Assembly: GCA_963789255.1 (NCBI GenBank)
Contig: CAWBJW010000001.1
Location: forward strand, 558,001-622,000
Direction of reading: 5' to 3'
Length of the DNA stretch: 64,000 nucleotides
Source: DATARH01 sp963789255
GTDB lineage: Bacteria; Pseudomonadota; Alphaproteobacteria; ATCC43930; CGMCC-115725
The position numbers were made by a program, and so were the translations under genes. Shown here in pieces: positions 57,005 through 64,000 of this stretch (positions are counted from its first letter, which is position 1; each line of letters opens with the position of its first letter). The notes under the pieces are model-generated. The model did no database searches and was not told where the DNA came from. It saw only the letters and a program-made list of their open reading frames with translations.

Positions 57005-57940
57005 ATGAGTTCCCCGCGGAGTTTCTCGGGCGGCGGCGATCGGGCGGACGATCTCGTCGTCGTCAGCGCCGCCGACAGCCCCTATTTCCCGCTGCTGCAG
57101 GACGCGGTGCTGTCGGTCCGCGCGCAGCGCCCGGACGTGGCGATCGGGGTGCTCGATCTCGGGCTGGCGCCGGACGAGCGGGCCTGGCTTGCCGAGCGGG
57201 TGAGGCATGTCGTGCACCCGCAATGGGATTTCGCTTTTCCCGGTCGCGAGCGTGCCCCCGCGGCGCTCAAGGCCGAGCTGGCCCGCCCCTTTCTGCCGCG
57301 ATATTTCCCCGGATACCGGATGTATCTCTGGCTCGATGCCGACGCCTGGCTCCAGGATTGGCGGGTCATCGATCTGTATTGCGCCGCCGCCGGGCTGGAC
57401 AAGCTCGCGATCACCCCCGAGATCGACCGCGCCTATAAGCGGCATTACAAGCGCCCCAAACTGTTCGGCATGAATCTCGCCTGGAAAAATTATCGCGAGG
57501 CCTTCGGCTGGCGGGTCGCCGACCGGCTCGGGCGCAACCCGATGGTCAATGGCGGCGTTTTGGCCCTGCATGCAGAGGCGCCGCATTGGGCCGCGTGGCG
57601 GCGGGTTCTCACCCGGGTATTGCAGCGCACCAGCTTCACCCCGGCCGGGCAGACCGCGCTCAACTATGTCATCTTCGCCGAGCATCTGCCGGTTAACTTC
57701 CTGCCGGCCTATTGCAATTGGATGCCGGGCGATGCGGCGCCGGTTTTCGACGCGGACCGCGGGCTGTTTGTCGAGCCCTATGCGCCGCATCAGGTGATCG
57801 GGATCATGCATCTCGCCGGCGCCGAGCAGAAGAGCCACATCTTCCGCCTGAACCGGCTCGACGGCGGAACGATCGACACCTCGCTGCGCTACGCCGCCAC
57901 GCGCGAATTGTGCGGCCGCGCGGTCGAGCTGAGCGCCTAA
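57005..57940 (+). CDS. Glycosyltransferase, GT8-like fold
   Basis: 311 residues. It starts with LVVVSAADSPYFPLLQDAV, then YLWLDADAWLQDW, whose DAD is the DxD-type metal motif of GT-A enzymes; NPMVNGGVLALHAEAPHW and GQTALNYVIF are the acceptor-side blocks seen in GT8-like glycosyltransferases. It is soluble. The donor and acceptor sugars are unknown. The ATG lies 7 bases after the response regulator stop, and the gene converges on the GT39-like membrane glycosyltransferase. Confidence 0.78.
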   Translation: MSSPRSFSGGGDRADDLVVVSAADSPYFPLLQDAVLSVRAQRPDVAIGVLDLGLAPDERAWLAERVRHVVHPQWDFAFPGRERAPAALKAELARPFLPRYFPGYRMYLWLDADAWLQDWRVIDLYCAAAGLDKLAITPEIDRAYKRHYKRPKLFGMNLAWKNYREAFGWRVADRLGRNPMVNGGVLALHAEAPHWAAWRRVLTRVLQRTSFTPAGQTALNYVIFAEHLPVNFLPAYCNWMPGDAAPVFDADRGLFVEPYAPHQVIGIMHLAGAEQKSHIFRLNRLDGGTIDTSLRYAATRELCGRAVELSA

Positions 57941-57961
57941 TCAGGCCGGCCTTCGCTCCGT

Positions 57962-59494
57962 TCAGCGGTGGCGCCGTCCGCTGCCGCGGAACCCGCGGGC
58001 GATGTAGACGGTATACGTCATCCCGCCGTTGTGTCCCGATTCCGTTGTGATCGTGGTGAGCGGCGTCAGTTCGGCAAAGTCGGGCCGCATCTCGTTAACC
58101 AGGCCATGCACGGTGACCGCCAGGAAATCCTCGCCCCGGTGATTGCCAATGTTGTTGACGAGGCGCCACTGGTCGGTGATGCCGGGAACCGGGTTCCATT
58201 CGACTGCCGTGAAGGGGTGGGGGTGCACGTAATAGATCAATGCCGCCAAGAGTTCGCGGTCGTCGGCAAGGAGGGTCAAACCCGGGTGCGCCGCGAGAAT
58301 CGCCCCGACGCGGTGTCCAAGGCCACGCCAGCCGCGCAGTCGGTGCAGCGGATCGTATTTCGCGGGCACGGCAATGCCGATCGCGGCGAGTGCGTCCACC
58401 GTGCCGGACAACGCGACGGCCGCCATCAGGTTGAGCGCGATCGACACGGCGACCCAGCGCCGCCAGCCGCAATCCAGCGCCCAGGCAACCACCAGCACGA
58501 TGGCCGAGACATAGGCGGGCGCCGCCCAGTTCGGCTCGGCCCGCGACAACAGGCTGAGGCCCAGCATCATCGCCAGGGTCGGCAGGGCAAAGGCGGCGAG
58601 GAGGCGGGCGCGCGGTTCGGCCAGCACCCGGGGGTGCGCGACGAGCGCGACCAAGCCGGCAAAAAACAGCGGCCCCATGACGCCGAACTGGGATCCGAGG
58701 AATCGCAGGAAGGCGGCCGGATGCACCAAGGGTCCCGACAGATCGGCATTGTCGCGGAGGTGCAGGTAGCTGGCGAAGCCGTGGCTCCAGTTCCACCACA
58801 AATTGGGCAGATAGATCAGCACCGCGATGCCGGTGGCGGCGAAGAGCGGTTTCAGATGCCGCCGTTCCCCCGGAGCCAGGAGGACAAAGCCGAACGCCGA
58901 CAAGAGCCAGTAGGCCATCGCATATTTGGCCAGGAGGCCGAGCCCCGCGGCGATTCCGGCGACCAGCCACCAGCGGCCCCCCCCTGGCTCGCGCGCGCGG
59001 ATGAAGGCATAGAGCGCCGCCGCCCAGCACGGTAAGAGCACCGCGTCGGTCGAGATGATGAACGCCGACAGCGCCACGCCCGGCAGGGTGATATAAGCGA
59101 GCGCCGACCAGAAACCGGTCCGGCGGTCGTACAGATGGGCGGCGATCGCATAGATGATGCCGGCCGTGCCGGCGTGGAGCAGCGGCGCCGACAGGCGGAT
59201 CGCAAATTCGCTGTTGCCGAATGCCGCCGTCGTCAGCGCGATCAGCCAGGCGACGAGCGGCGGCTTCGAGTAATAGCCGAACGCGGGATGCTGCGCCCAG
59301 AACCAGTATTGCGCCTCGTCGGGATAGAGCCCGGCCGACTGCACGGCAAGCCAGATCAGCCGCGCGGCGGTGATCGCCGCCACCGCCGCCAGGGTCCAGC
59401 TTCCATAGGCGTGCTTGCTGGCCGGCATGCCCGTGGCGATCCCGGGGGCGATCCCGGGGGATCGTTCCGGGGAGGACAGGCTCAGTCCCTGCAT
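57962..59494 (-). CDS. GT39-family membrane glycosyltransferase (ArnT/PMT-like)
   Basis: About 510 residues from the ATG at 59494 (59554 possible), with roughly 11-12 hydrophobic segments. The first periplasmic loop holds the catalytic signature LYPDEAQYWFWAQHPAFGYY (Asp-Glu), followed by KPPLVAWLIAL, typical of dolichyl/undecaprenyl-phosphate-mannose-type transferases and ArnT. It moves a sugar from a polyprenyl-phosphate carrier to a lipid or protein on the outer face of the inner membrane. A tiny in-frame repeat (GCGATCCCGGGG, twice) sits near the 5' end. The acceptor is unknown. Confidence 0.85.
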   Translation of the reverse strand: MQGLSLSSPERSPGIAPGIATGMPASKHAYGSWTLAAVAAITAARLIWLAVQSAGLYPDEAQYWFWAQHPAFGYYSKPPLVAWLIALTTAAFGNSEFAIRLSAPLLHAGTAGIIYAIAAHLYDRRTGFWSALAYITLPGVALSAFIISTDAVLLPCWAAALYAFIRAREPGGGRWWLVAGIAAGLGLLAKYAMAYWLLSAFGFVLLAPGERRHLKPLFAATGIAVLIYLPNLWWNWSHGFASYLHLRDNADLSGPLVHPAAFLRFLGSQFGVMGPLFFAGLVALVAHPRVLAEPRARLLAAFALPTLAMMLGLSLLSRAEPNWAAPAYVSAIVLVVAWALDCGWRRWVAVSIALNLMAAVALSGTVDALAAIGIAVPAKYDPLHRLRGWRGLGHRVGAILAAHPGLTLLADDRELLAALIYYVHPHPFTAVEWNPVPGITDQWRLVNNIGNHRGEDFLAVTVHGLVNEMRPDFAELTPLTTITTESGHNGGMTYTVYIARGFRGSGRRHR

Positions 59495-59717
59495 CGAAAC
59501 CCGCCGATGATTGCTGTCGGGCGCAGCATAAGGGAAACCGCGGCGCTGCGACATCGCGCCTGGGGGCGCACTTGGCGCGCCATTGGGTCGCGCCGCGGGG
59601 GCGCTCGGCCTATGGATTGGCCGGCTTGCGTTTGGCGACCCTTGGCATTTATGGAATGGTGAGCGCGGGCTCAGTTATTCCTTTTGCACAGGAAACCCGG
59701 AATTCGGGGAGCACATC

Positions 59718-60146
59718 ATGCGCAAGCCAGCACTCGTTCTCGGTGTTCTCGCGGCGATGGCGGCATGGCCCATGGCCCAGGCGGCCGTCACCACCTACCA
59801 GACGACCTTGGGCGGAGCCGCCGAGGTGCCGCCGGTCGCGGCGGGCGGCAAGGGTACTGCGGAGGTCAACGTTAACGCCGCGACAAAGAAAATATCCTGG
59901 CGGGTCGAGTATTTCGCGCTGAGCGGGCCGGCGGCGGCCGCGGATATCCATTGCGGCGCCGCACCCGGAGCGAACGCGCCCGTTGCCGTGGGGCTCGGGA
60001 AGGCGCCCGGTCTCGCCAGCCCGATCGAGGGGTCGGGGGCGATGACCGACGCGCAGCTGGCCGATCTGACCGCAGGCAAGTGCTACATCAATATCCACAC
60101 CGCCAAGCACAAAAGCGGCGAGGTGCGCGGCCAACTGGCAAAATAG
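59718..60146 (+). CDS. CHRD-domain secreted protein
   Basis: 142 residues. Signal peptide at residues 1-22 (MRKPALVLGVLAAMAAWPMA, then QA). The mature part is one CHRD domain: TTYQTTLGGAAEVPPV, GTAEVNVNAATKKISWRVEY and a final CYINIHTAKHKSGEVRGQL, the common CHRD ending. CHRD domains occur in chordin and in many bacterial exported proteins; the role is unknown. The ATG at 59718 follows a GGGGAGC site. Convergent with the next gene, stop to stop. Confidence 0.88.
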   Translation: MRKPALVLGVLAAMAAWPMAQAAVTTYQTTLGGAAEVPPVAAGGKGTAEVNVNAATKKISWRVEYFALSGPAAAADIHCGAAPGANAPVAVGLGKAPGLASPIEGSGAMTDAQLADLTAGKCYINIHTAKHKSGEVRGQLAK

Positions 60147-60778
60147 TCACCTCGCGCGGGCCGGCGCCGGGCAGCCGGCGGCATCGGCTCCCGGCGGGCT
60201 GATCCGGATCAGCAGCTGCCCGGTCGGCCCGCAGGGAGTTGGGTGCCCGGTGATGCAGCCCTCGAGGGCTTCGATGGTTGTGTCGCGAAAGATCACCCGG
60301 ATCGCGATGCCGTCGCGCAGCCAGGTACGTTCCGCCGCCGCCTGATAGCCGCTCGCCGGGGCCGGGGCGGCGTCGCACATGGCATCGGGCGGACCATAGG
60401 CGGCCGTGAGCGCGCCCAGCACGGCGCGGAACGCCGGCGGGTTGACGCCGTGGCGTTGCCGCTCGATCTGGATCCGTTTCAGGCCGTGCGTTACCTTGTC
60501 CATCTGAAAAAAAGCGATCAGCGGCAAACCGCCGGCCACCACGTCGCGCAGCACGATCTGCGTATAGGCGTCGCCGAAATCTATGGGGCGCGGCAAAAGT
60601 GCCGCGCGCGCCCCGAAATGCGCGAGGAGAGCGGCGCTCGACTCGCCCCAGAGGTTCCCTCCCAGCTGTCGGCGATGCCTGCGGCGCCGGCCGGCGATGC
60701 CGCCCACAGCCCAACGAACAGCAGAAGCACCGCGAGAGAGGCTCGATCCGAAATAGGGATCACCCCTCGATCAGGCAA
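60147..60778 (-). CDS. Hypothetical secreted protein, frameshifted
   Basis: A signal peptide in one frame (DRASLAVLLLFVGLWAASPA, cleavage after GAA) leads into IADSWEG; at about 60656 one base is missing and the mature protein continues in another frame from NLWGESSAALLAHFG to the stop at 60147. Mature part of about 170 residues with no known family (FGDAYTQIVLRDVVAGG, IAFFQMDKVTHGLKRIQIER). The C-terminus has three Cys. The start (TTG 60778 or GTG 60763) overlaps the DadA-like gene stop, which suggests coupling. As written, the signal peptide and body are in different frames. Confidence 0.62.
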
Positions 60779-62036
60779 ACCGGCCGGGATCGAACGGAGC
60801 GATGTCGATCGGTGGCGGCCGGCCGGCGACGAGATCGGCGACGATCTTGCCGGTCATCGGCGCCGCGGTCATGCCGACATGGCCATGGCCGAAGGCATAG
60901 ATCACATCGGGGCTGGCGCGCGAGCGGCCGAGCGCCGGCAGCGAGTCGGGCAGCGACGGGCGGTGCCCCATCCACATCGAAAGGCGCTCGTCGGGATACT
61001 CGGCGGCAAGCCCGGGCAGCATCTTGCGGCCCTGCGCCAGCAGGATGCGAGCGCGTCGCCAGTCGGGCGGCGCGGCGAGCCCGGCCAGCTCGACCGTGCC
61101 GGCGAAGCGCAGCCCCAGTTCCATCGGCGTTGCGACGAACTTGCCGTCGGCATCGGCGGTCGGGATGCGCGGTATGATCTCGGGATCATGAATCATCAAG
61201 TGGTAGCCGCGCTCGGTTTCGAGCGGCACGCGGTCGCCGAGCGAGGCGGCGAGCGGCTTCGAATGGGCGCCGGCGCAGACGATCGCGGCATCGGCGGCAA
61301 ACTCGCCGGCATCGGTCCGGATCGCGGTCAGTCGCCGCCCGTCGAGGCGGAAGCCGAGCGCGTGCGCCTTCACGATCTCGCCGCCTTGCTGGCGGAAATG
61401 CTCGACGAGCCGGGTGACGAGGGCGAGCGGGTTGCTGGTGTGGCCGTTCTCGCGCACCAACAGGCCGCGGACATAATCGCGCGACAGGGTGGGCTCGAGC
61501 TGGCGCAGCTCATCGGCGTCGAACTCGTCGACGACGACCCCGTTCGCGCGCCGCAAGGCCCAGGCAAAGCCGTCCTTCGCCAAGGCCTCGGCCGAGCGGT
61601 AGACGTAAAGATGACCGCGCTGATGGATCAGCTCCTCGGCCCCGGCCTCGCGGGCCAACTCGCGCACCAAGGGGACGGTGGGCCCGACCAGCGGTCGCAG
61701 CGCTTTCGCCTGGGCGCCCACCTTCTCCGGCGTCGCCGATCGCACGAAGCGGATCAGATATGGCAGGATCGTCGGCAGGTAGCTCCAGCGCAGCGCCAGC
61801 GGGCCGAGCGGGTCCAAGAGCCAGCGCGGCACGTTGCGGACCACCCCCGGCATCGCTGCCGGGGTCACCGACGAGCCGTTGAAACACCCGGCATTGCCGA
61901 ACGAGGCGCCCTCGCCGGGATTGCCCGGCTCGATCAGGAACACGCTGTGACCGTCCCGCTCCAGCCAGCTTGCCGCGCATACCCCGACCATGCCGGCGCC
62001 GATCACCCCGATGCGCCGTGCCGCGCTTGCCGCCAT
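60771..62036 (-). CDS. FAD-dependent D-amino-acid dehydrogenase-like oxidoreductase (DadA family)
   Basis: 421 residues from the ATG at 62036 with a GGAGG site 7 bases upstream. N-terminal FAD loop RIGVIGAGMVGVCAASWLERDG, LIEPGNPGEGASFGNAGCFN (typical of DadA), a mid-chain AAIVCAGAHSKPLA, and a C-terminal YAFGHGHVGMTAAPMTGKIV. It should oxidise D-amino acids or other amines to oxoacids, passing electrons to the respiratory chain. It is first in a two-gene unit with the secreted protein. The divergent gene at 62267 shares its promoter region. Confidence 0.88.
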   Translation of the reverse strand: MAASAARRIGVIGAGMVGVCAASWLERDGHSVFLIEPGNPGEGASFGNAGCFNGSSVTPAAMPGVVRNVPRWLLDPLGPLALRWSYLPTILPYLIRFVRSATPEKVGAQAKALRPLVGPTVPLVRELAREAGAEELIHQRGHLYVYRSAEALAKDGFAWALRRANGVVVDEFDADELRQLEPTLSRDYVRGLLVRENGHTSNPLALVTRLVEHFRQQGGEIVKAHALGFRLDGRRLTAIRTDAGEFAADAAIVCAGAHSKPLAASLGDRVPLETERGYHLMIHDPEIIPRIPTADADGKFVATPMELGLRFAGTVELAGLAAPPDWRRARILLAQGRKMLPGLAAEYPDERLSMWMGHRPSLPDSLPALGRSRASPDVIYAFGHGHVGMTAAPMTGKIVADLVAGRPPPIDIAPFDPGRFA

Positions 62037-62266
62037 CAGCCGGCCTCCATCTGATCCTCGGCGGTCACAATGGCGATCCGCAGCCACCCCCGCAACGGCG
62101 GCGGGAGCAGAGGCTTGCCAGCGTCGGCGCCGGTTCCTTGGGAGCGGCAAATTGCCGCCTCTATCAGATCGGGGCGGACCGCAACGGGCCGATCTTGAAA
62201 AGAGCCCGGCGCTCGTTTAGAAATTCTCAACCTTGTCGGCCGAAAAATCGATCGACAATAGGGATA

Positions 62267-62593
62267 ATGGATACCCCCGCGATGGCCGATGTCTCTCCCC
62301 ACCGCACGATCACCGACGACCTGCTCGAATTGACGGTTCGCATCAAACGCGAGGCGGGGGTCGGCCACGACCAGATCCAAGCCGTTATCGACCAGTTTGC
62401 CTGCCAGGAGCAGTGGCAGGAACGAACCGGAGGGATCGGGTTCCCGCTGGTTGAAGACATCCCGCAGAGCCGCCGCGGGGAGTTTATGGCGGGGATCGCC
62501 GCGCTGTCGCCGCACCCTGATCGGGCGGACAGTGGAGCCGCCCGGAGCCGCAACCTCTCGGCGGCCGAGATTTGGCCGTCGCGCGTCGCCTAG
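62267..62593 (+). CDS. Conserved hypothetical small protein
   Basis: 108 residues from the ATG at 62267 (a second Met lies at residue 6). The sequence (DDLLELTVRIKREAGVGHDQ, IDQFACQEQWQERTGGIGFP) is helical and charged with one Cys, and the C-terminal half is less ordered. No family recognised. Upstream DNA is divergent with the DadA-like gene. Its function cannot be inferred from neighbours. Confidence 0.55.
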   Translation: MDTPAMADVSPHRTITDDLLELTVRIKREAGVGHDQIQAVIDQFACQEQWQERTGGIGFPLVEDIPQSRRGEFMAGIAALSPHPDRADSGAARSRNLSAAEIWPSRVA

Positions 62594-62746
62594 CAAATAC
62601 CGGCAGGTTTTTCGCAAGGGTTGTCCCGCCGTCTCGTTCCGTATGCCGGGCAGGGAGCGCCCGTCGGCTCGCCTCCGCACGCCATCAAAATTCGGACATC
62701 GCTGCCGACCGCTAGCCAGCACGCGCCGTTTTGCTAAGATCGGCAC

Positions 62747-63861
62747 ATGGCACGGGAGGAGAGGGCAGGCTCTGCGTCGCGGCTGGACCACCGGCGCCTG
62801 CGCCGCGGCGGCGGCGCGCGCGGCGTTTGCCGGGCTTCTGACCGGGCGCTTTCCCGATCCGGTAACGATCCGCCTGCCGCGCGGCGAGAGCCCTTGCTTT
62901 GCGCTGGCGCTCGCCGAACTGGGCGACGGGACTGCCCGCGCCGGCATCATCAAGGATGCCGGGGATGACCCCGATGTGACCCATGGTGCGCTGATCATCG
63001 CCGAGTCTCGCCTGGGCTGCGTCGGGAGCGGGGATCCGGTTTCGCGCCGGCGAGGGGGTCGGCACCGTTACCCGGCCGGGCTTGCCGCTGGTCGTCGGCG
63101 AGCCGGCGATCAACCCGGCGCCGCGCGCCATGATCCGCGAAGCGCTGGCCGATGTCGCCGAGGCGAACGGCGCGATGCCGCCCGATGTCACGGTGACGAT
63201 CGCGATCCCCGGCGGCGAACGCCTCGCGGAGCGGACCATGAATGCCCGGCTCGGCATCCTCGGCGGGCTGTCGGTGCTCGGCACCACCGGGATCGTCCTG
63301 CCCTATTCCTGCTCGTCATGGATCCATGCGATCCACCGCGGCATCGACGTCGCCCGGGCAGCCGGTCTCGCGCATATCGCCGCTGCGACCGGCACGACAT
63401 CGGAGCGCGCGGTGCAGCGTCTCTACGATTTGCCCGAGCACGCGCTGATCGATATGGGCGATTTTGTCGGCGGCACGCTCAAATACCTGCGCCGGCGCCC
63501 GATCGCGCGGCTGACCCTCGCCGGCGGGTTTGCCAAGCTGGCCAAGCTCGCTTCCGGCCATCTCGATCTGCATTCGAGCCGAAGCCGGGTCGATGGCGCC
63601 GCGCTCGCCCGCCAGCTTGCCGCGCTCGGCGCCGGCCGGGCGGCCGTCACCGCCGCGGGAAAGAGCGACAGCGCGGCGGAGGTCCTCGCCATCGCCGGAG
63701 AGCGCGGCATGGCGCTGGCCGAGGCGGTGGCATGCCAGGCGCGCGAGGTGGCGCTTGCGACGTTGAGCGGCGATACCGCGGTCGAGGTCGCGATCGTCGA
63801 TCGCGCCGGCGAGTTCCTGGCGCGCGTCGGCGCGCCGCACGAACCCCGGATCGTCCAATGA
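62747..63861 (+). CDS. cbiD: Cobalt-precorrin-5B C1-methyltransferase CbiD, two frameshifts
   Basis: CbiD methylates C1 of cobalt-precorrin-5B in (mainly anaerobic-route) cobalamin synthesis. The ATG at 62747 gives MAREERAG; within about 20 bases the frame must shift once (one extra base near 62768) to reach LRRGWTTGACAAAAARAAF, and again at about 63036 (a GGGG run) to give GIRFRAGEGVGTVTRPG. From there GEPAINPAPRAMI, SVLGTTGIVLPYSCSSW and GDFVGGTLKYLRR are normal. Corrected length is about 370 residues. It is followed with 4-base overlap by cobK. No cobalamin riboswitch is evident in the 150 bases upstream. Confidence 0.86.
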
Positions 63862-64000
63862 CCGGGCGGCACCTGTTGATTCTGGGCGGCACCGGGGAAG
63901 CGGCGGCGCTCGCTGGCGGCGCGCTCGTCCGCTTTGGCGATGCGATCAATGTGACGACGGCGCTGGCCGGCCGGACCCGGCATCCCGGGCCGATTGCCGG
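63858..64000 (+). CDS. cobK: Precorrin-6A reductase CobK/CbiJ, 5' part only
   Basis: The ATG at 63858 overlaps the cbiD stop (ATGA). The 47 visible residues begin MTGRHLLILGGTGEAAALAG, the start of CobK/CbiJ (ILGGTGE dinucleotide-binding loop), and continue with VTTALAGRTRHPGPI. It reduces precorrin-6A to 6B with NADPH. The window ends inside the gene. The cbiD-cobK pair shows that a cobalamin operon continues to the right. Confidence 0.86.
   Translation, partial: MTGRHLLILGGTGEAAALAGGALVRFGDAINVTTALAGRTRHPGPIA

Noticed and set aside
62594..62746. Possible cobalamin riboswitch before cbiD
   Set aside because: No B12-box (GCCACTG-type) sequence or matching stems; only about 150 bases available.

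Overview
The window is GC-rich, densely packed DNA from a bacterium that I place in the Alphaproteobacteria, most likely Hyphomicrobiales or a close neighbour. The placement rests on a circularly permuted ATP-grasp / alpha-E / transglutaminase operon, a CHCC zinc-finger gene directly before polA, a CIRCE-preceded groESL pair, a SapC-family gene, a Hint-domain beta-helix protein and one REP-like palindrome. The genus cannot be fixed from the sequence. I see no insertion sequence, prophage, CRISPR array or rRNA. There is one tRNA gene, tRNA-Arg(CCG).

Layout. 1-4.6 kb: a minus-strand operon of an AprA-like flavoprotein, an AprB-like double-cluster ferredoxin, a HEAT-repeat protein, a GntR/HutC regulator and an ABC substrate-binding protein (cut by the window edge). 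5.0-5.9 kb: remnants of allophanate hydrolase and a glutathione S-transferase. 5.9-10.2 kb: ATP-grasp, alpha-E and two transglutaminase-like genes. 10.4-18.1 kb: a tight seven-gene operon of acyl-CoA ligase, 2-oxoacid dehydrogenase E1alpha, E1beta and E2, an acyl carrier protein, an amino-acid dehydrogenase and a cyclic-2,3-diphosphoglycerate-synthetase-like GTPase. 18.1-26.2 kb: a catabolic block with P450 and its ferredoxin, a double-length class III CoA-transferase, an amidohydrolase and a molybdenum hydroxylase large subunit.

26.3-45.5 kb is a surface-glycan or glycoprotein island: a tandem GT4 protein, a beta-helix/Hint protein, SapC, a giant TPR-glycosyltransferase with a GT41 (OGT-like) end, UDP-galactopyranose mutase, a GT14/FkbM fusion, a heptose-7-phosphate kinase and two sugar-nucleotide epimerase/reductases. 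45.5-64 kb is mostly housekeeping and scattered genes: tRNA-Arg, a lipase-like hydrolase, zinc finger, polA, two paralogous mini membrane proteins, an LLM flavin oxidoreductase, groES/groEL, a Sel1 protein, an orphan response regulator, glycosyltransferases, a CHRD protein, a DadA-like oxidase and the start of a cobalamin operon (cbiD, cobK).

A striking overall feature is the number of reading-frame breaks in otherwise well-conserved genes: at least thirteen single-base indels, mostly one extra base, plus one larger internal groEL deletion. Many of the indels are probably sequence or assembly errors. Frameshifted genes are therefore listed as one gene, with the break position given.
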